NCBI GenBank assembly: GCA_964019335.1
Contig: OZ025662.1
Coordinates: forward strand, 620,001-684,000
Origin: Diplonema japonicum
Taxonomy: Eukaryota; Euglenozoa; Diplonemea; Diplonemida; Diplonemidae
Reading direction: 5' to 3'
Length of the DNA: 64,000 nucleotides
Shown: in pieces, positions 10,947 through 21,784 of the stretch
How the letters are laid out: each line of letters starts with the position of its first letter
Position numbering within the stretch: position 1 is the first letter of the stretch
Notes under the pieces: generated by a model
Seen by the model: the letters and a program-made list of their open reading frames with translations, nothing else
The model's database searches: none
What the model was told of the DNA's origin: nothing
Made by a program: the position numbers and the translations under genes

Positions 10947-12309
10947 ATGAAAGTCCCGTTCGCAAAGCTCCACGTGGGCGACGATGGCATCGAGGGTTTG
11001 AAGAAGTACAAGTACTCCGGGCAGGACTTGTCCCTAGTCAGCAAGTACATCCTGCAGCCCTACTGGAGGTACACGGTGAATTTCCTACCGAGGACGCTTG
11101 CACCGAACGCAGTTACTTTGGTAGGCTTGGGGATGATCACAGGAAGCTACCTATTAGTAGAACAATTTTCCCCAAACTGCAGGACTGACACCCCTAAGTG
11201 GGTGTGGGCCACAGTGGCTGCCTGTCTCTTTGGATACCAAACCCTTGACGCTCTTGACGGGAAGCAGGCCCGGCGAACAGGGACGTCGTCTCCTCTTGGA
11301 GAACTCTTTGACCACGGTTGTGACGCCATGGGAACACATCTTATCTCCCTTAACACAATGTCGGCTTTAATGATCCCTAAGGACTCCTTTTACTGGGCTG
11401 TCATGTACTGCCTTCTCCTTTCTGGCGGGTTCTATTTCTGCGCATGGGAGCAGTACCACACAGGGACCCTAACCCTTGGGTATGTTAATGGGCCTGTTGA
11501 AGGTATTCTCTTCCTGATCGGTATCTATATGGTGAGCTCTGTCTTCGGGAACACCTTCTGGACCGAGAACAGCTACGAGGGGCTTCCTTACTGGAACTAC
11601 CTTATTGCTGTTGCTTGTTTGAGCGGGGTGCTCACCCTTGGGGGGAACATCATCAATGTTATAAGATTCAACTCGACCGGTGGGACATCCATTCACCCTC
11701 TTCTCACACTCGCTCCTGTCCTTTACATGGTGGCATCTGTTGTGGCATTGTATATCCACCACACCGACTATGTGACTGGTGATGGGTACAGGACACTTTG
11801 CTGTGCATATGGGATGGCTGTTGCGAATGTATGTAGGGGTGGAGGGGAAGACATAACACTACACAACACACAGAGCTGTGGAGGGTTTGTGATATCGCGT
11901 GTCTGCAATGTGCTGAACAGGATCATGAAGGGGCTGATCATCCCCACTCTGGGTTTCCCTGTCGCTGCCATTCTTTACACCGTGGTATTATAGAGATGGG
12001 AAAAAAAAAAAAAAAAAAAAAAGAAAAAAAAAAGGTTCCTCAATACCTGTCCGCTGAGGACAGCGCGTGGTTGGTCTCAACCCTGCCTTTGTTCATGAAG
12101 TACTACCTGTACATGCTGTGCGCGCTCTACATCCACATCGCCTTTAGCGTTTGCGACCGGATTTGTGGGGTATGTTTGAAAGCAGAAGGGGGGTTTAAAA
12201 AAAAAAAAAGGCTTGCAATATTAACGCGCTCACGATGACTGACGCCCAGATCAAGACGGCGAAGGAGCTTCAGGCAAAAGAGCTCGAGGAGGCAAAGAAG
12301 TTGAAATAG
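10947..12309 (+). CDS. CDP-alcohol phosphotransferase (choline/ethanolamine phosphotransferase); four exons
   Basis: Exons 10947-11828, 11874-11984, 12035-12169 and 12211-12309 join in phase 0 to give 408 residues. The introns are 45, 50 and 41 nt, with donors GTATGT, GTATTA and GTATGT. The first intron has no in-frame stop. The family signature D-G-x2-A-R-x8-G-x3-D-x3-D is complete: D104-G105, A108-R109, G118, D122, D126. Several hydrophobic helices follow, as in yeast CPT1/EPT1 and human CEPT1. The enzyme transfers phosphocholine or phosphoethanolamine from the CDP-alcohol to diacylglycerol in ER membranes, the last Kennedy-pathway step. Substrate preference cannot be read from sequence. 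The last exon is a charged tail rich in Lys and Glu. The upstream A-rich tract leads straight to the ATG. Confidence 0.92.
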
Positions 12310-12555
12310 AAGAAGAAGAAAAAAAAAAAAAGAAAAAAAAAAAAACGGGGGGGAAAAAAAAGTTGCTGCTTTTTCTTTCTTTATTATTATTTTTTTTTTT
12401 TAGTAGTATTCACCGTGCTAACACCACCAGTGAATTTTTTTTCTCTCTTTCCGACGGGGGAAGAAGCCTTTCTTTTTTTTTTTAAAAAGCCTTCTCTCTG
12501 TTTTTTTCTTCCTTCCTAGTGTTTGCCCTGGGTATTCTTTTTTTAATTAATTATA

Positions 12556-12600
12556 AAACGGCCTTTTCCAGCTGTATTAAGACGCGTTATTTGATTTTTT
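12556..12600 (+). repeat. Dispersed repeat R5, copy 1
   Basis: CCTTTTCCAGCTGTATTAAG followed by ACGCGTT resembles the doubled sequence at 35077-35130 (GTTTTTTCCAGTTTATCAAG, then ACCCGTT). Confidence 0.4.
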
Positions 12601-12730
12601 TGCAAGAACGAGTCTTTGACTTGTCTAAACAAAAGGGGAACGTTGGCAACGTGTTTCGGGTTGACAAACTTCTCCAGGTTTTACCCGGCACGTACAAACA
12701 ACGGCCAGTTCCTCTTTTTTCTATACTACA
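12597..12730 (+). repeat. Dispersed repeat R3, copy 1 (coding-like)
   Basis: This is similar to 53859-53945. Both copies translate in one open frame to Q-x2-VF-x-L-x2-QKGN, here QERVFDLSKQKGN, followed by a VF-containing segment and KLL. A further shared piece, GGCCAGTTCCTCTT, lies at 12704 here and near 54158 at the second locus. A short 5' part also appears at 9321-9340. It may be a remnant of a gene or mobile-element exon. Confidence 0.45.
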
Positions 12731-13100
12731 TGGAATTATCAAACTAAAAAAAAAGGGAGAATTATAGCTTAAGCTTTTTCTTTCTTGTGGTCTACAACTC
12801 GCTCGGATTGATACAAAAAGAAAAAGGGGGGGGAAAAAAAAGAAGAATTAACCTACCTGTAACCACGTTACTTTTCAAAAAAAATAGTTTTTTTTCCTAG
12901 CCATGTGTTCAACAGATTTTAAGGAAGAAAGGGCAACTGCGGAGGGGAAGAGGAAAAAAAAAAGAAATTTTTTTTTGTTCCCTTACCGTTCCCTCTTTTT
13001 ATTACGACCCCCCCTTCCCGATACATTACATTGTTTTAGATTTTGTTGAAAAAAGCACGCAAGACAACAAAAGGAAAATACATTTAAAAAAAAGAAAAAG

Positions 13101-14900
13101 ATGAAAAAGGGTACCGTGAAGTGGGAGCTTCCCGATGCCGAGGTGAAGTACAGTGTAGAAGGCGATCTAGCAGGGGCCAGCGGGTTGAGGGAAAACTGCG
13201 TGGTAGTTCTTACCGAAGAAAAGATAATGCTGTGCGATAGAACAAACAAGGAAGTGTTGGAAAAGATGGAGATGGAAGAAATCGTGGGCGTTGACACCTA
13301 CTCGAAGCAAAACTGCGCCATACTCGAGGGCTACGACAAGTACCTGTGCTTCAGGACAAGGTATCCCGCTGGGTTTGAAGGGCTGCTCGAGGTTTTTTCA
13401 GAATGTTACCAGAAGTTTGCTGTGAGAAAACACGACAGCATCACATACCATGCAATTCGCAAGAAGATCGGGTCCAATGCGTACCACGCTTTGCACCACA
13501 TTGCCCCTCCTGCTGCGCATCTCCCTCCACAGAGGCCTGAGCCGCCCGCAGGCTTCATTTACTCTGACTGCAAGGTGACATCCTGCCACGACACCCCTTC
13601 CCCTCATAGCAGTTTGGAGACAGCAGCCATCGATGCCGGGCTCCGCCTCGTGACCATCTCAGGGAAGGGCCGCTCATTAGTTGCCGATGAGCATATACCG
13701 CAAGGGACTGTCATCTGGAGAGAGGCGCCCCTTGTCGTGTGGCAGGCTGGTTCCGAGATGGAGGCAGCCAAGGAGATCTTCTTAGACCCCCCCGTCGCGG
13801 AGCTTGTCGGGATTCTCCAGACACACACCACACAGCCTATAGTGGTCCCCAACCCACCCAACCCGGACATCCAGCCACCCCCGCAATGGTTCAAATGGTG
13901 GTCTGAAGTGCTGCAGATCAACGCGTGGGGCTTCACTGCCTTCGAAGAGGAGCACCGTGCGCTCTTCCTCCTCGGCTCCTTTCTGAACCATTCGTGTGAG
14001 CCGAACGTGCGGTACGACACAAAGGACGGGCGTGAGGAGGCTGGCTTCGTGGCCCTCCGCGACATCCACCCCGCAGAGGAGCTGGTTGTGTCATACTCGC
14101 ACCACTTAAGCACCGCCATGCGCTACGAGGAAATGAAGCATGATAGGCGGTTCACATGCAAATGCCCCCGGTGCGCTGACACTGATTGGGCAAGGGGCCG
14201 CCGTTGCACCGACTGCCCGCATGGCGTCACGTACCCCACAGGCACAGAAGACGAGGCGTGGAAATGTACGGCGTGCAGGTCACTGACTGCACCTGACAAG
14301 GGGGACGAGAAGTGGATCACGCTCCTTGTTGAGACGCACATAGATCTGGAGGACATCCCAGAATCCCATCTCGTCGCAGATGTGCTCTTCGCCATACAGG
14401 TGTTGGGCCCCAAGCACTGGACGGTCATGGCGCTCAGTGAGCATCTCCTTGCCATCCCCGAGAGAGGAACCATCCCTTCCACAGGATACACCTACCTAGC
14501 CCGCATCGTCCTGAACTGGGCCCTTCAAGTGTACCCTTCCTTGCTGCTCACCAGACCCAACGTCACGCAGGCCTTGTCGAACGGCATCGCAAAATTGCAG
14601 GCTTCCGACTCGTCCACCTTCGTCATCATATCGATTGCAAAGCACTTGTATCCAGTCCTGAAGACCTTCAAAGGTGAGAAGGACAATGACACGATGGGTA
14701 TGAAAGCGGTTTCGGAGTTATACCCCACCGCCTCTGACGAGCTGCTTGGCTTTGCTTGGGAATCATGCATGGGGACTGCTGAGGATGGATCCATGAAAGC
14801 CCTCACAGGGGAGTCAGACGAAGTACGAGAAGCTGTTTTGAAGAGAATAGAGCTTCTCCATAGCAGCATGAAGGAACGTGTAGATGCTTATGAAATGTGA
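13101..14900 (+). CDS. SET-domain protein (SMYD-like) with N-terminal PH-like region
   Basis: 599 residues in one exon. The C-terminal two thirds carries a split SET domain: GRSLVADEHIPQGTVIWREAP (about 193-213), the catalytic-fold motif LGSFLNHSCEPNVRY (about 292-306), and EELVVSYSHH followed by a Cys-rich post-SET segment, FTCKCPRCAD. A second Cys cluster (CTDCPHG, WKCTACRS) suggests an extra zinc site. This layout is that of SMYD-type protein lysine methyltransferases, using S-adenosylmethionine to methylate histones or other proteins. A typical MYND finger is not seen between the SET halves. Residues about 10-105 look like a small beta-rich PH-like module. The substrate is unknown. The stop overlaps the ATG at 14897 of the next frame, but the next gene probably starts later. 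Confidence 0.85.
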   Translation: MKKGTVKWELPDAEVKYSVEGDLAGASGLRENCVVVLTEEKIMLCDRTNKEVLEKMEMEEIVGVDTYSKQNCAILEGYDKYLCFRTRYPAGFEGLLEVFSECYQKFAVRKHDSITYHAIRKKIGSNAYHALHHIAPPAAHLPPQRPEPPAGFIYSDCKVTSCHDTPSPHSSLETAAIDAGLRLVTISGKGRSLVADEHIPQGTVIWREAPLVVWQAGSEMEAAKEIFLDPPVAELVGILQTHTTQPIVVPNPPNPDIQPPPQWFKWWSEVLQINAWGFTAFEEEHRALFLLGSFLNHSCEPNVRYDTKDGREEAGFVALRDIHPAEELVVSYSHHLSTAMRYEEMKHDRRFTCKCPRCADTDWARGRRCTDCPHGVTYPTGTEDEAWKCTACRSLTAPDKGDEKWITLLVETHIDLEDIPESHLVADVLFAIQVLGPKHWTVMALSEHLLAIPERGTIPSTGYTYLARIVLNWALQVYPSLLLTRPNVTQALSNGIAKLQASDSSTFVIISIAKHLYPVLKTFKGEKDNDTMGMKAVSELYPTASDELLGFAWESCMGTAEDGSMKALTGESDEVREAVLKRIELLHSSMKERVDAYEM

Positions 14901-15013
14901 GCAGCTTGACCGTTGCTTGGGCTCCGAAGAGCCTGCATCTTTTAAGTGTTTCATCCCTTGACTTCTTTCATTCACGCACGTCACCAAGCTCCAGGTCTGA
15001 ACATGGCCGAGAC

Positions 15014-16378
15014 ATGGAAAGATCGTCCGTCAAGTACTGCAGCGCTGGTTGCGATGCAGGGAGGCTGGGGCTAGGCGGTGTGTGGAGGAGCAACGAACAG
15101 TTCTTCACCAACACAGAATCATTTTTACGGAAGAAGAGGCCCCCTAAACATGTCGTTAGGAAAACGCGGGTTGAGAAGCTCATAGGGCGCCTGGCAGCAA
15201 TAAAGGAGCACCTGGAGTTCTACGAAAGGGATATCGTCAGAAATCACACCACCGACTTCGTGTCGATCAAGCGGTGCATGTTTAAGTACTGTGTGCGTCT
15301 CGCCCTTGCAGCACGACGTCTTAACGCCCTGCAGGATATAGAGAAGCGCCTGATGGACATGTCGTTCCAAAACTGCGACGCAGATCTGCTCGACAACGTC
15401 AAGAAAGACACGCAGTGCATCAAACACGCGATCAGGATCTGGATCATGCAGGGACACCGGATACGGTTCGCCATGAAGAGGCTGCGCACACGGCGACAGG
15501 AGCTCCTGAACGACCTGGAGCTGCTTGAGAGCAGAGGGGAACAGCGGGCCAAGAAACCACTAGAAGCACAAGATCTTGACGTGCAAGTCGGCGATGCAGT
15601 GTTGGTGACTGACGACCCTGCAATCTTCAAGAAGGCATGCATCTCTTCCCCTTTAGGGAAGGGCCCGTCCAGTGTTGTGCAAGATGCCATGCAGTGCCTA
15701 GGCATGCAGGCAGTCGTGAAAGGAATCATCACCGCTGACAAGATGCTGCACCTACAGTTCGCAACGCAGTCTGCCCTGACCCTCAGATGGTTGCCAGCGG
15801 ACGCTGTCGTATCTAACCATGATGAACCCGAGGTAGTAGCTGAGCTCACACCGCCTCCCGAGTGCCTAAAAGACATCGTACTGGGCCGGGCCGTAGGGAC
15901 AGACGTTAAGTACCAGAAGGCAAAGAGAGGTCCAGTGCGGATGAAGGACCCTCTGGAGAACGGGTACGTGGGAGGTGTTGTGACGGCAGGTGATGAGAAG
16001 GCGCTGCAGATGTTTTGCGATGCGAACCTCAACCCGTTCTTCTTTGACGCAGTGACGCGGGGGGGCTTTGCAATCAGGTCCCCAGGCAGGTGCAAGGCGA
16101 TGATGCCGGAAACCGATGACCAGGACGAGCTTCTCAAACAGCTGCAAGCAACGTCCTTTGCACAGCAGGTGACGATGCATCTAGTTCGGCCACCAGACAG
16201 TGGCGCAAAGCCCAAGCCGCCCGCGGTAATGAGCCCGTCGCCCCCTCCCGTCAACACCCATGGCATGCACGCCAAGCGGCCCCGCAGGATATGTGCCACA
16301 CCCTTCCTCTCGACTTTCATGCAGCACACAGTGTGTTCTGTACGAAGGCACAAGAACTTTAGAGTTCATGTACACTGA
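15014..16378 (+). CDS. Hypothetical helical protein with a weak beta-barrel-like repeat
   Basis: The frame is open from 14897, but the AGs at about 14983-14993, preceded by pyrimidine-rich sequence, are likely trans-splice acceptors, so the first in-frame ATG after them (15014) is preferred, giving 454 residues. Residues about 25-190 are basic and helical, with Arg/Lys-rich segments. Residues about 190-280 contain GDAVLVTDDP, then QAVVKGII and LTLRWLPADAV. This has the rhythm of Mind-bomb/HERC2-type barrels (GD-x-V ... G-x-V ... W-x2-P), but too weakly to assign. The tail is Pro-rich and basic. I do not recognise the family. Confidence 0.65.
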   Translation: MERSSVKYCSAGCDAGRLGLGGVWRSNEQFFTNTESFLRKKRPPKHVVRKTRVEKLIGRLAAIKEHLEFYERDIVRNHTTDFVSIKRCMFKYCVRLALAARRLNALQDIEKRLMDMSFQNCDADLLDNVKKDTQCIKHAIRIWIMQGHRIRFAMKRLRTRRQELLNDLELLESRGEQRAKKPLEAQDLDVQVGDAVLVTDDPAIFKKACISSPLGKGPSSVVQDAMQCLGMQAVVKGIITADKMLHLQFATQSALTLRWLPADAVVSNHDEPEVVAELTPPPECLKDIVLGRAVGTDVKYQKAKRGPVRMKDPLENGYVGGVVTAGDEKALQMFCDANLNPFFFDAVTRGGFAIRSPGRCKAMMPETDDQDELLKQLQATSFAQQVTMHLVRPPDSGAKPKPPAVMSPSPPPVNTHGMHAKRPRRICATPFLSTFMQHTVCSVRRHKNFRVHVH

Positions 16379-16631
16379 ACGCAACCTTCTGTTTTTCTTC
16401 TTTTTTTATTACGTAATCCTGCTTACGCTTGGATGATTCATTTACAAGAGGGCAAGAAAATAGGGGGGGGGGGGGGCTTCATTTTTTATTCCGCCTTTTT
16501 TTATTCCCCGCTGGCTTTTCCTTTTCTCTACATCTCTATATTTTTTTCTTTTTTGCCTGTGCGAAAAGCCTCACCGCGACCTTCGCAGCAAAAGAAAAGA
16601 AAAAAAAGAAAGAACCGCGACACATCATCAG

Positions 16632-17895
16632 ATGGGGTCTAAGCGTTCCGCAAGCACCTCACCAAGGTATGCAACTACTGTGAGCATTCACCATACATCC
16701 GCCTGCAGGGGAGCGAAGCGTCAAAAGAGGGAAGCCGACCTGTCCCCGCAACCCATCACTATCCCGACATCGTCACCGCGGAAGGAGGAAGGCTTGAAGG
16801 TACCGAGGAGGAACGTAGAGTACGTGAAGACACCCGTGTCCGATGGTCAGGACGGATATTTTTTCATGGCCCCCGAGGAGGTATAAAAAAAAGTTTTTTT
16901 TTTTACAAAAAAGAAAAAAAATTCAGTACACCAATTTCACCTATTTAGCAAAGGGTGCTTTCGGGGTAGTTGTGACTGCCGATCATAACGACGAAAGGGT
17001 GGTGATTAAGAAGGTACACTGCAAGTCGTTGGTGTACGCGGAGAGCGCGTTGAGGGAGCTACACAATTTATCGTATTTCACAATGCGAAGGAGCAACGGG
17101 ATCGTCCGGCTGAGGGACTGCTGGCTGTGCGAAGACGAGTACCTGTACATGGTGCTGGAAAAGTTCGACAAGAGCCTCGACAACACCGTGGGAAAGGAGA
17201 AAAGGTTGAAAGCCGCACAGTGGAGACGCGTGGCGGGAATGCTCGTTGCCGCACTGAACAACATACACACCACCGGCGCAATGCATCGTGACTTAAAACC
17301 CGACAATGTTGTAATCAGCGAAGATTGCTCAAGACTAGCTCTAATCGACCTTGGCACCGTCCGGGCAAACGAGCATAAAAGACAGCGACGCCCCCTCACA
17401 CCTGTAAACGAGGTCACCACAGAAGGCTACCGAGCTCCAGAAACAGTAAAATCAGGGAAATATTGCGAGCAAATAGATATGTTCTCTGCAGGGTGTCTCC
17501 TTGCCCAGATCAAGTTAGGGTACGAATTGTTCCCTTCCGACTCCGACCTTGTAGAGTACCGTGGTATGTCTGACGAAGCCGCGCACCGTTTTCTCAAGAG
17601 AAAGATGAAAAATTTTTCAAAGGCTGATGTCTCCTTTCTCATGTCGTTGCTTGAGCGAAACCCCACCGAGCGAGCTACCTCTGCTGATCTCATTCGAAAG
17701 ATAATGACGCCTGAAGACGAGCAGCTCCTTCACAGAAATGCCTCTGACTCCGACGCTTCGGATACAGAATCTGTAACTACCATTCCCACACCCCCTCTAT
17801 ATGGAGAGCCCGAGTACTGCGAAAACTCTTTCGACAACATGCTGCTCCGCATTAAACGCCTCGTTGAGAATTTCAAGGATGCCAAAGGGATTTAA
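16632..17895 (+). CDS. Serine/threonine protein kinase, two exons
   Basis: Exons 16632-16880 and 16927-17895 are joined in phase 0 across a 46-nt intron (GTATAA...TTCAG), giving 405 residues. The kinase domain begins at the splice junction: glycine loop KGAFGVVV (92-99), the lysine in VVIKK (K111), catalytic HRDLKPDN (203-210), metal-binding DLG instead of DFG (D224), and an activation-loop end TTEGYRAPE. All catalytic residues are present, so it should be active. The organisation resembles CMGC kinases but I cannot name a subfamily. The N-terminal exon (83 residues) is basic, Ser/Pro-rich and probably disordered; the C-terminal tail is acidic with many Ser and Asp. A CAG directly abuts the start ATG, so the mRNA may have almost no 5' UTR beyond the SL. 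Confidence 0.9.
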
Positions 17896-18032
17896 TTGTG
17901 GGGAATATAAATAGCATCTCATCTTCTGTTTTTTTTCTTTTTTTTTTTCTTCTTCTTCTCCTGAAAGATTACTTTCTTAGTACACTCCCCCCCTTTATAG
18001 GCCATACTTTTTTTTTTATTATCTATTTGTTT

Positions 18033-18063
<31 letters not shown>

Positions 18064-18356
18064 CCCTTTGTGTTTGTTGTTTTCACCCCTTGTTTGTGGG
18101 TTCTATTTAGATTTTCCTCTTCCCTCCTTTTTTTTTTTTTTTTTTTGTCAAAAAAAAGAGGAAAAAAATGAGGGGGAAGAAAGAAACATAGAGAGTTTTT
18201 TCCATTTTTTTTTTTCAGGGCGGGGAGAGAACAGCCAGAAGTTTTTAGGACATACAGGAATGGCAAAAAGCGTTTCTGTATTGCAAATAATCTCTTTGTT
18301 TATTAGGAGGTTTGCAAAACCTTTTCAACACAAAACAAAAGAATGACATGCTCGAT

Positions 18357-18389
<33 letters not shown>

Positions 18390-18390
18390 C

Positions 18391-18432
18391 ACAGTGAGCA
18401 CCCCCATGCACACTGAAATTTTATCGAGTTTT
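18391..18432 (+). repeat. Dispersed repeat R4, copy 2
   Basis: AGTGAGCACCCCCATGCACA followed by CTGAAATTTTATCGAGTT, closely matching 8350-8392. It lies between T runs. Confidence 0.55.
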
Positions 18433-19212
18433 TTTTTTTTTTTGGCTCCTCTTACCCATGCTCTCTTCCCCCTCGCTTATTTTGAAAAAAAAAAAAAAGA
18501 GTCATTACACACGATCTATCAGTAAGTTTTTTTTTTTCTTCATTTTTTTTTTCTTTTTTTATGATCAAAAGAAAAAGACGATACTGTGGAAAAAGATGAA
18601 AAAGGTGCCTGGCTGTTAAGTCAAGGATTATCTTGATGGCCACTGGAGGAGCTTTTTGGGCGTCTCGAATGTCAGTCCGATCGGTCATATTTTTTTTTTT
18701 TTTCGCTTTTTGCGTAGTAATCTCTTTTATATAGGGTAAGTATATGTAGCCGTTACATTAAAAGGAACAACGGAAGCAAGAAAAAGAAATTTTCATCTCT
18801 AACCTTTTTTTTTTTTTTTTTTTTGTCTTTACTGTTTTATCACACTATTCTTTTCTTCTTCTTTTTTTTTTTTTTTACTATTCTTCTTATTTCTCTCCTT
18901 TTTTTTTTTCTCTGAGCGCAAGGGGTAGTAAAAGAAGAAGAATTAACAAGATTGCTTCACTTCATTATTGATTCCCGAACAACCACAAGGGAGAAACGTG
19001 GACCCGACATCTCAGCACAAAAAGTAGACTTCCAGTACAAGGAGATGATACACACAAGAAGGGAAGGGACCACCAACCTACACAAGGGAAGACGCACGCA
19101 GAAGGTAAATGGCTACGGCAGGAGCGAGGTTAGTTTTCTTTTTAAAAAGTTTCTTTTGGATTATTTCTCCCCCATGCCCATCCTTTGTTTGTTCCTCTTT
19201 CTTTTTTTTTTT

Positions 19213-19264
19213 TAAGTAGAGACAAGGACCTTCCAAAACAGGAACCTCCTTTATCTCATCTCTT
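19213..19264 (+). repeat. Mobile repeat R1, copy 1 (3' end only)
   Basis: TAAGTAGAGACAAGGACC then TTCCAAAACAGGAACC, ending CTTTATCTCATCTCTT. It matches the terminus of the inserted element at 61160-61364 and the copy at 62432-62486. Confidence 0.6.
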
Positions 19265-19410
19265 TCCCCCCCCCGTTTTTTTTTCATCCCCCTGGTGTGG
19301 CCTATGTTTATTGGCTTTGTCATTCGCATTTTTTTTTGGCACCATTCCAACAAAAATAAAACCAAAAGAAAAACAGCTCACTTTCCCATGGGCTCTCTTT
19401 GGCTCTTAAG

Positions 19411-21039
19411 ATGATCCTCCTGTCTGTCCACAGGCCAGAAGGAGGAGTGGTTTTGTGGAATGTTAGTGAAAAACTGGCGCTGAGCGACAATGGGCAGAAG
19501 GAACAGTTAATGGCTAAACTGGGCAGTGGGCAGTATGGCATATACGTGAAAACAAAAAGCAATGGAATAGAAAGCCTTGTATGGGACAGCACGGCTGTGG
19601 AGCAAGGCATCACGGGGGATACCTATGTGTACGCGGTAGACGAGAAGGGAGAGGAAGAGGAAGAGGAGGAAGACTTTCTTTCGATGCATAGTTCCACGGA
19701 CTCCCCCGGGTCCCCTGCCTCTCCTGTGTGCTGCATGGAGACCCGCCTCCCCTTTGTGGCACCCCCCCCTGACCTCGCCCCGCGTTTCAATGATCACGAC
19801 TATGTTTACATTTCCAACGTCGAGAAGGTAGCCCGGCCTGTCCCCAAACGTCGTGTGCTTGTCATGAAGCCACGCCGCCTGCTCCTCTGCTGCCTTGACG
19901 GCGAGATCCGGCGCTTCGTCTCCGTCCTCTCCATCCGGGAGGTCTTCCAGTCCAAGCCTGAGACCTCATTCTTCCGGAAGGAAGAGCACGTCGACGTCCT
20001 GCTGTGCATGCCCGAGGACCCCCCCGACATCCACCTGCGCTTCCACAACCGTGGGGATCAAGCCTTCAAGCGGACCTTCGAAGCTGTCATGGCCGCCAAC
20101 AACGCCACCTTCACCTGGGAGGTTAAGCCAGAGGGCGTCGCGTCCTACGGCACCCTGTCGCGCAAGTCCTCGCAATCCTTCTTCACACGAAGCTCGTCTG
20201 TGTTTTCTTCGACTCCCGCCAAGCGGGACAGGTGCCAGACCCTCCCACCGCAAGCAACGGTGACGCCTGTAACCCGTGATGGCGTGAGGCACGTGGCATG
20301 CACCATGTCACCAGAGGTAGAAGTCCCGCTGCTGCTGTCACCACCTTCGAAGCATGAAGAGGAAGTAGCCAACTTAAGAAAGGAGATTGAAGAGCTCAAA
20401 GAGCTGCAGAAGGAGGCAACACCGAAGGTGGATGCAAGTACGTCGTGTGCACAGGAAATGACGACCTCGTGGACACAGGTGGACAACACCACCTCGAGCA
20501 CACAGGTGGACTTGTACGAGTTGGCAATGCAGCCAGAGCCGCTTCGTGCGCTGTTGCCCAAGCTGCCAGAGCTTATAGACGCCTCGACGCAGGCGATTGC
20601 TATTGACAAGGAGCTCGAGCGTGTACGCGAGGAACTGGACGTGACCCAACACGAGCTGGAGGAGATGGAGGCGGAGCTCTCATTAGCGAAGGACCAGTAC
20701 TACCGCATCAGGCAGACCACAGACAGCTCCACGCGCGAGTGCATGGAGAGGGAAGCTGCATCACGCAGACGGCACGATGCTGAAATTAGGTATGCAAAAA
20801 AAGATTATTTTCTGTCTTAATGTCATGCACACAGACACATCAAAGAGGCCCACGAAAGCGTCCTCGCCCAGCAGAACACTGCGCTGGGGAACTACGAAGC
20901 TGCCATTGTGCACAAAGATAGAATGATCGAGGCCCTGCAGAGAGAGGTGGGCGAACTGAAAAAAGGGAAGACCGGTGGGGCCAGTGCGGGTGTGGTAGAG
21001 CCTGCCCGCGGGAATGCCAACTGGGTGTTCGACCTCTGA
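19411..21039 (+). CDS. Coiled-coil protein with PH-like domain, two exons
   Basis: Exons 19411-20789 and 20835-21039 join in phase 2 across a 45-nt intron (GTATGC...CACAG), giving 527 residues. The first ATG after the AG at 19409-19410 is used as the start. Residues about 130-230 have the alternation of a PH-like fold: KRRVLVMKPRRLLLCC, then a basic strand, then FRKEEHVDVLLCMPEDPPD, then a helix, QAFKRTFEAVMA. The rest is Ser/Thr-rich linker and a long C-terminal coiled coil (EEVANLRKEIEELKELQK; later VREELDVTQHELEEMEAEL). It is probably a structural or membrane-associated cytoskeletal protein. No enzymatic motif. Family not recognised. Confidence 0.78.
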
Positions 21040-21224
21040 AGCCTAGCTTAGATAGATCTTTATTAGACTGCACGACGTTGCAACACGAGATTGAACCTTT
21101 CCCGTCAGGTAGACTCTGTAGTGCTCAGTCCGTCTTAATTGCGGTGCTTCTTTGCTAGCCGTCAGTTTTCTTTGTCTTATTAATAGTACCACAGGCTTCC
21201 CCGATATTTTTTTTAAAAAGTAAA

Positions 21225-21566
21225 ATGGCCGACGCCCTTTTCGCGAAGATGTCCGCAGCCCTCGGGACCCCTGCTGGTCAGGCTGCGGCGAAGAAGATCA
21301 ACGAGGTGATCACGTACGAGTTCCCCGACACCGGTGTGTCGTACGTGATGGACCTGAAGGCGGGGAAGGCGTACAAGGGGAAGCACGACGACCCCGCGTG
21401 CACCTTCAAGATGGACGAGAAGGTGTTCATTGAGCTTTCGGGGGGCAAGGCGGACCCCATGGGCCTCTTCATGGAGGGGAAGATCGAGCTCGACGGGGAC
21501 ACCGACATCGCCATGAAGATCGGCAAGGTCCTCAAGACCCTCGAGAAGGAGATCGCCTCTGCGTAG
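21225..21566 (+). CDS. SCP2 sterol/lipid-transfer domain protein, copy 1
   Basis: 113 residues, essentially a bare SCP2 domain: a N-terminal helix, then VSYVMDLKAGKAYKGKHD, CTFKMDEKVFIELSGGK and DPMGLFMEGKIELDGD, then a final Lys-rich helix. Proteins of this fold bind fatty acyl-CoA and sterols in a hydrophobic tunnel. Unlike classical peroxisomal SCP2, the end (IASA) is not a PTS1 tripeptide, so a cytosolic location is likely. The ATG follows AAAAAG. The coding sequence is identical, base for base, to 23063-23404, while the flanks differ. GC-ending codons suggest high expression. Confidence 0.93.
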   Translation: MADALFAKMSAALGTPAGQAAAKKINEVITYEFPDTGVSYVMDLKAGKAYKGKHDDPACTFKMDEKVFIELSGGKADPMGLFMEGKIELDGDTDIAMKIGKVLKTLEKEIASA

Positions 21567-21784
21567 GTAGTTGAGAATTAAAGAGAAAAGAAGCCTTTCG
21601 ACCGTTCCCTTTCCTCCCTTCTTCCTTCTTCCTTCCTCTCTAGATTGCTGTGGGTGACGCCGCAACTTCACGGTTCACCACACTGCACTGCTGGCACCTA
21701 TCGCTCACACAGTGATCTGTGCTTGGGATTTGTTACATTTTTTCTCTTTTGTATCCTGCAGCAAGTTACTTATACAGGAGCAAG

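Larger units (their letters stand above)
12310..13100 (+). other. Intergenic with repeat remnants
   Basis: This contains A and T runs and two repeat pieces: R5-like sequence at 12556-12600 (TTTTCCAGCTGTATTAAGAC) and R3 at 12597-12730. I see no supported gene before the ATG at 13101, which is preceded by an A-rich leader. Confidence 0.5.
17896..19410. other. 1.5 kb homopolymer-rich intergenic region
   Basis: Long T runs (17930s, 18036-18063, 18358-18389) and A runs. Two complex islands stand out. One is 18575-18690, open on the minus strand from an ATG (MTDRTDIRDAQKAPPVAIK). The other is 18950-19135, open on the plus strand with basic composition. Neither can be assigned to a gene. Repeats R4 (18391-18432) and R1 (19213-19264) are present. 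Confidence 0.5.

Noticed and set aside
14897-15013. Upstream start for the hypothetical gene at 15014
   Set aside because: It overlaps the stop of the SET gene and lies before the likely trans-splice AG; the peptide there is not conserved-looking.
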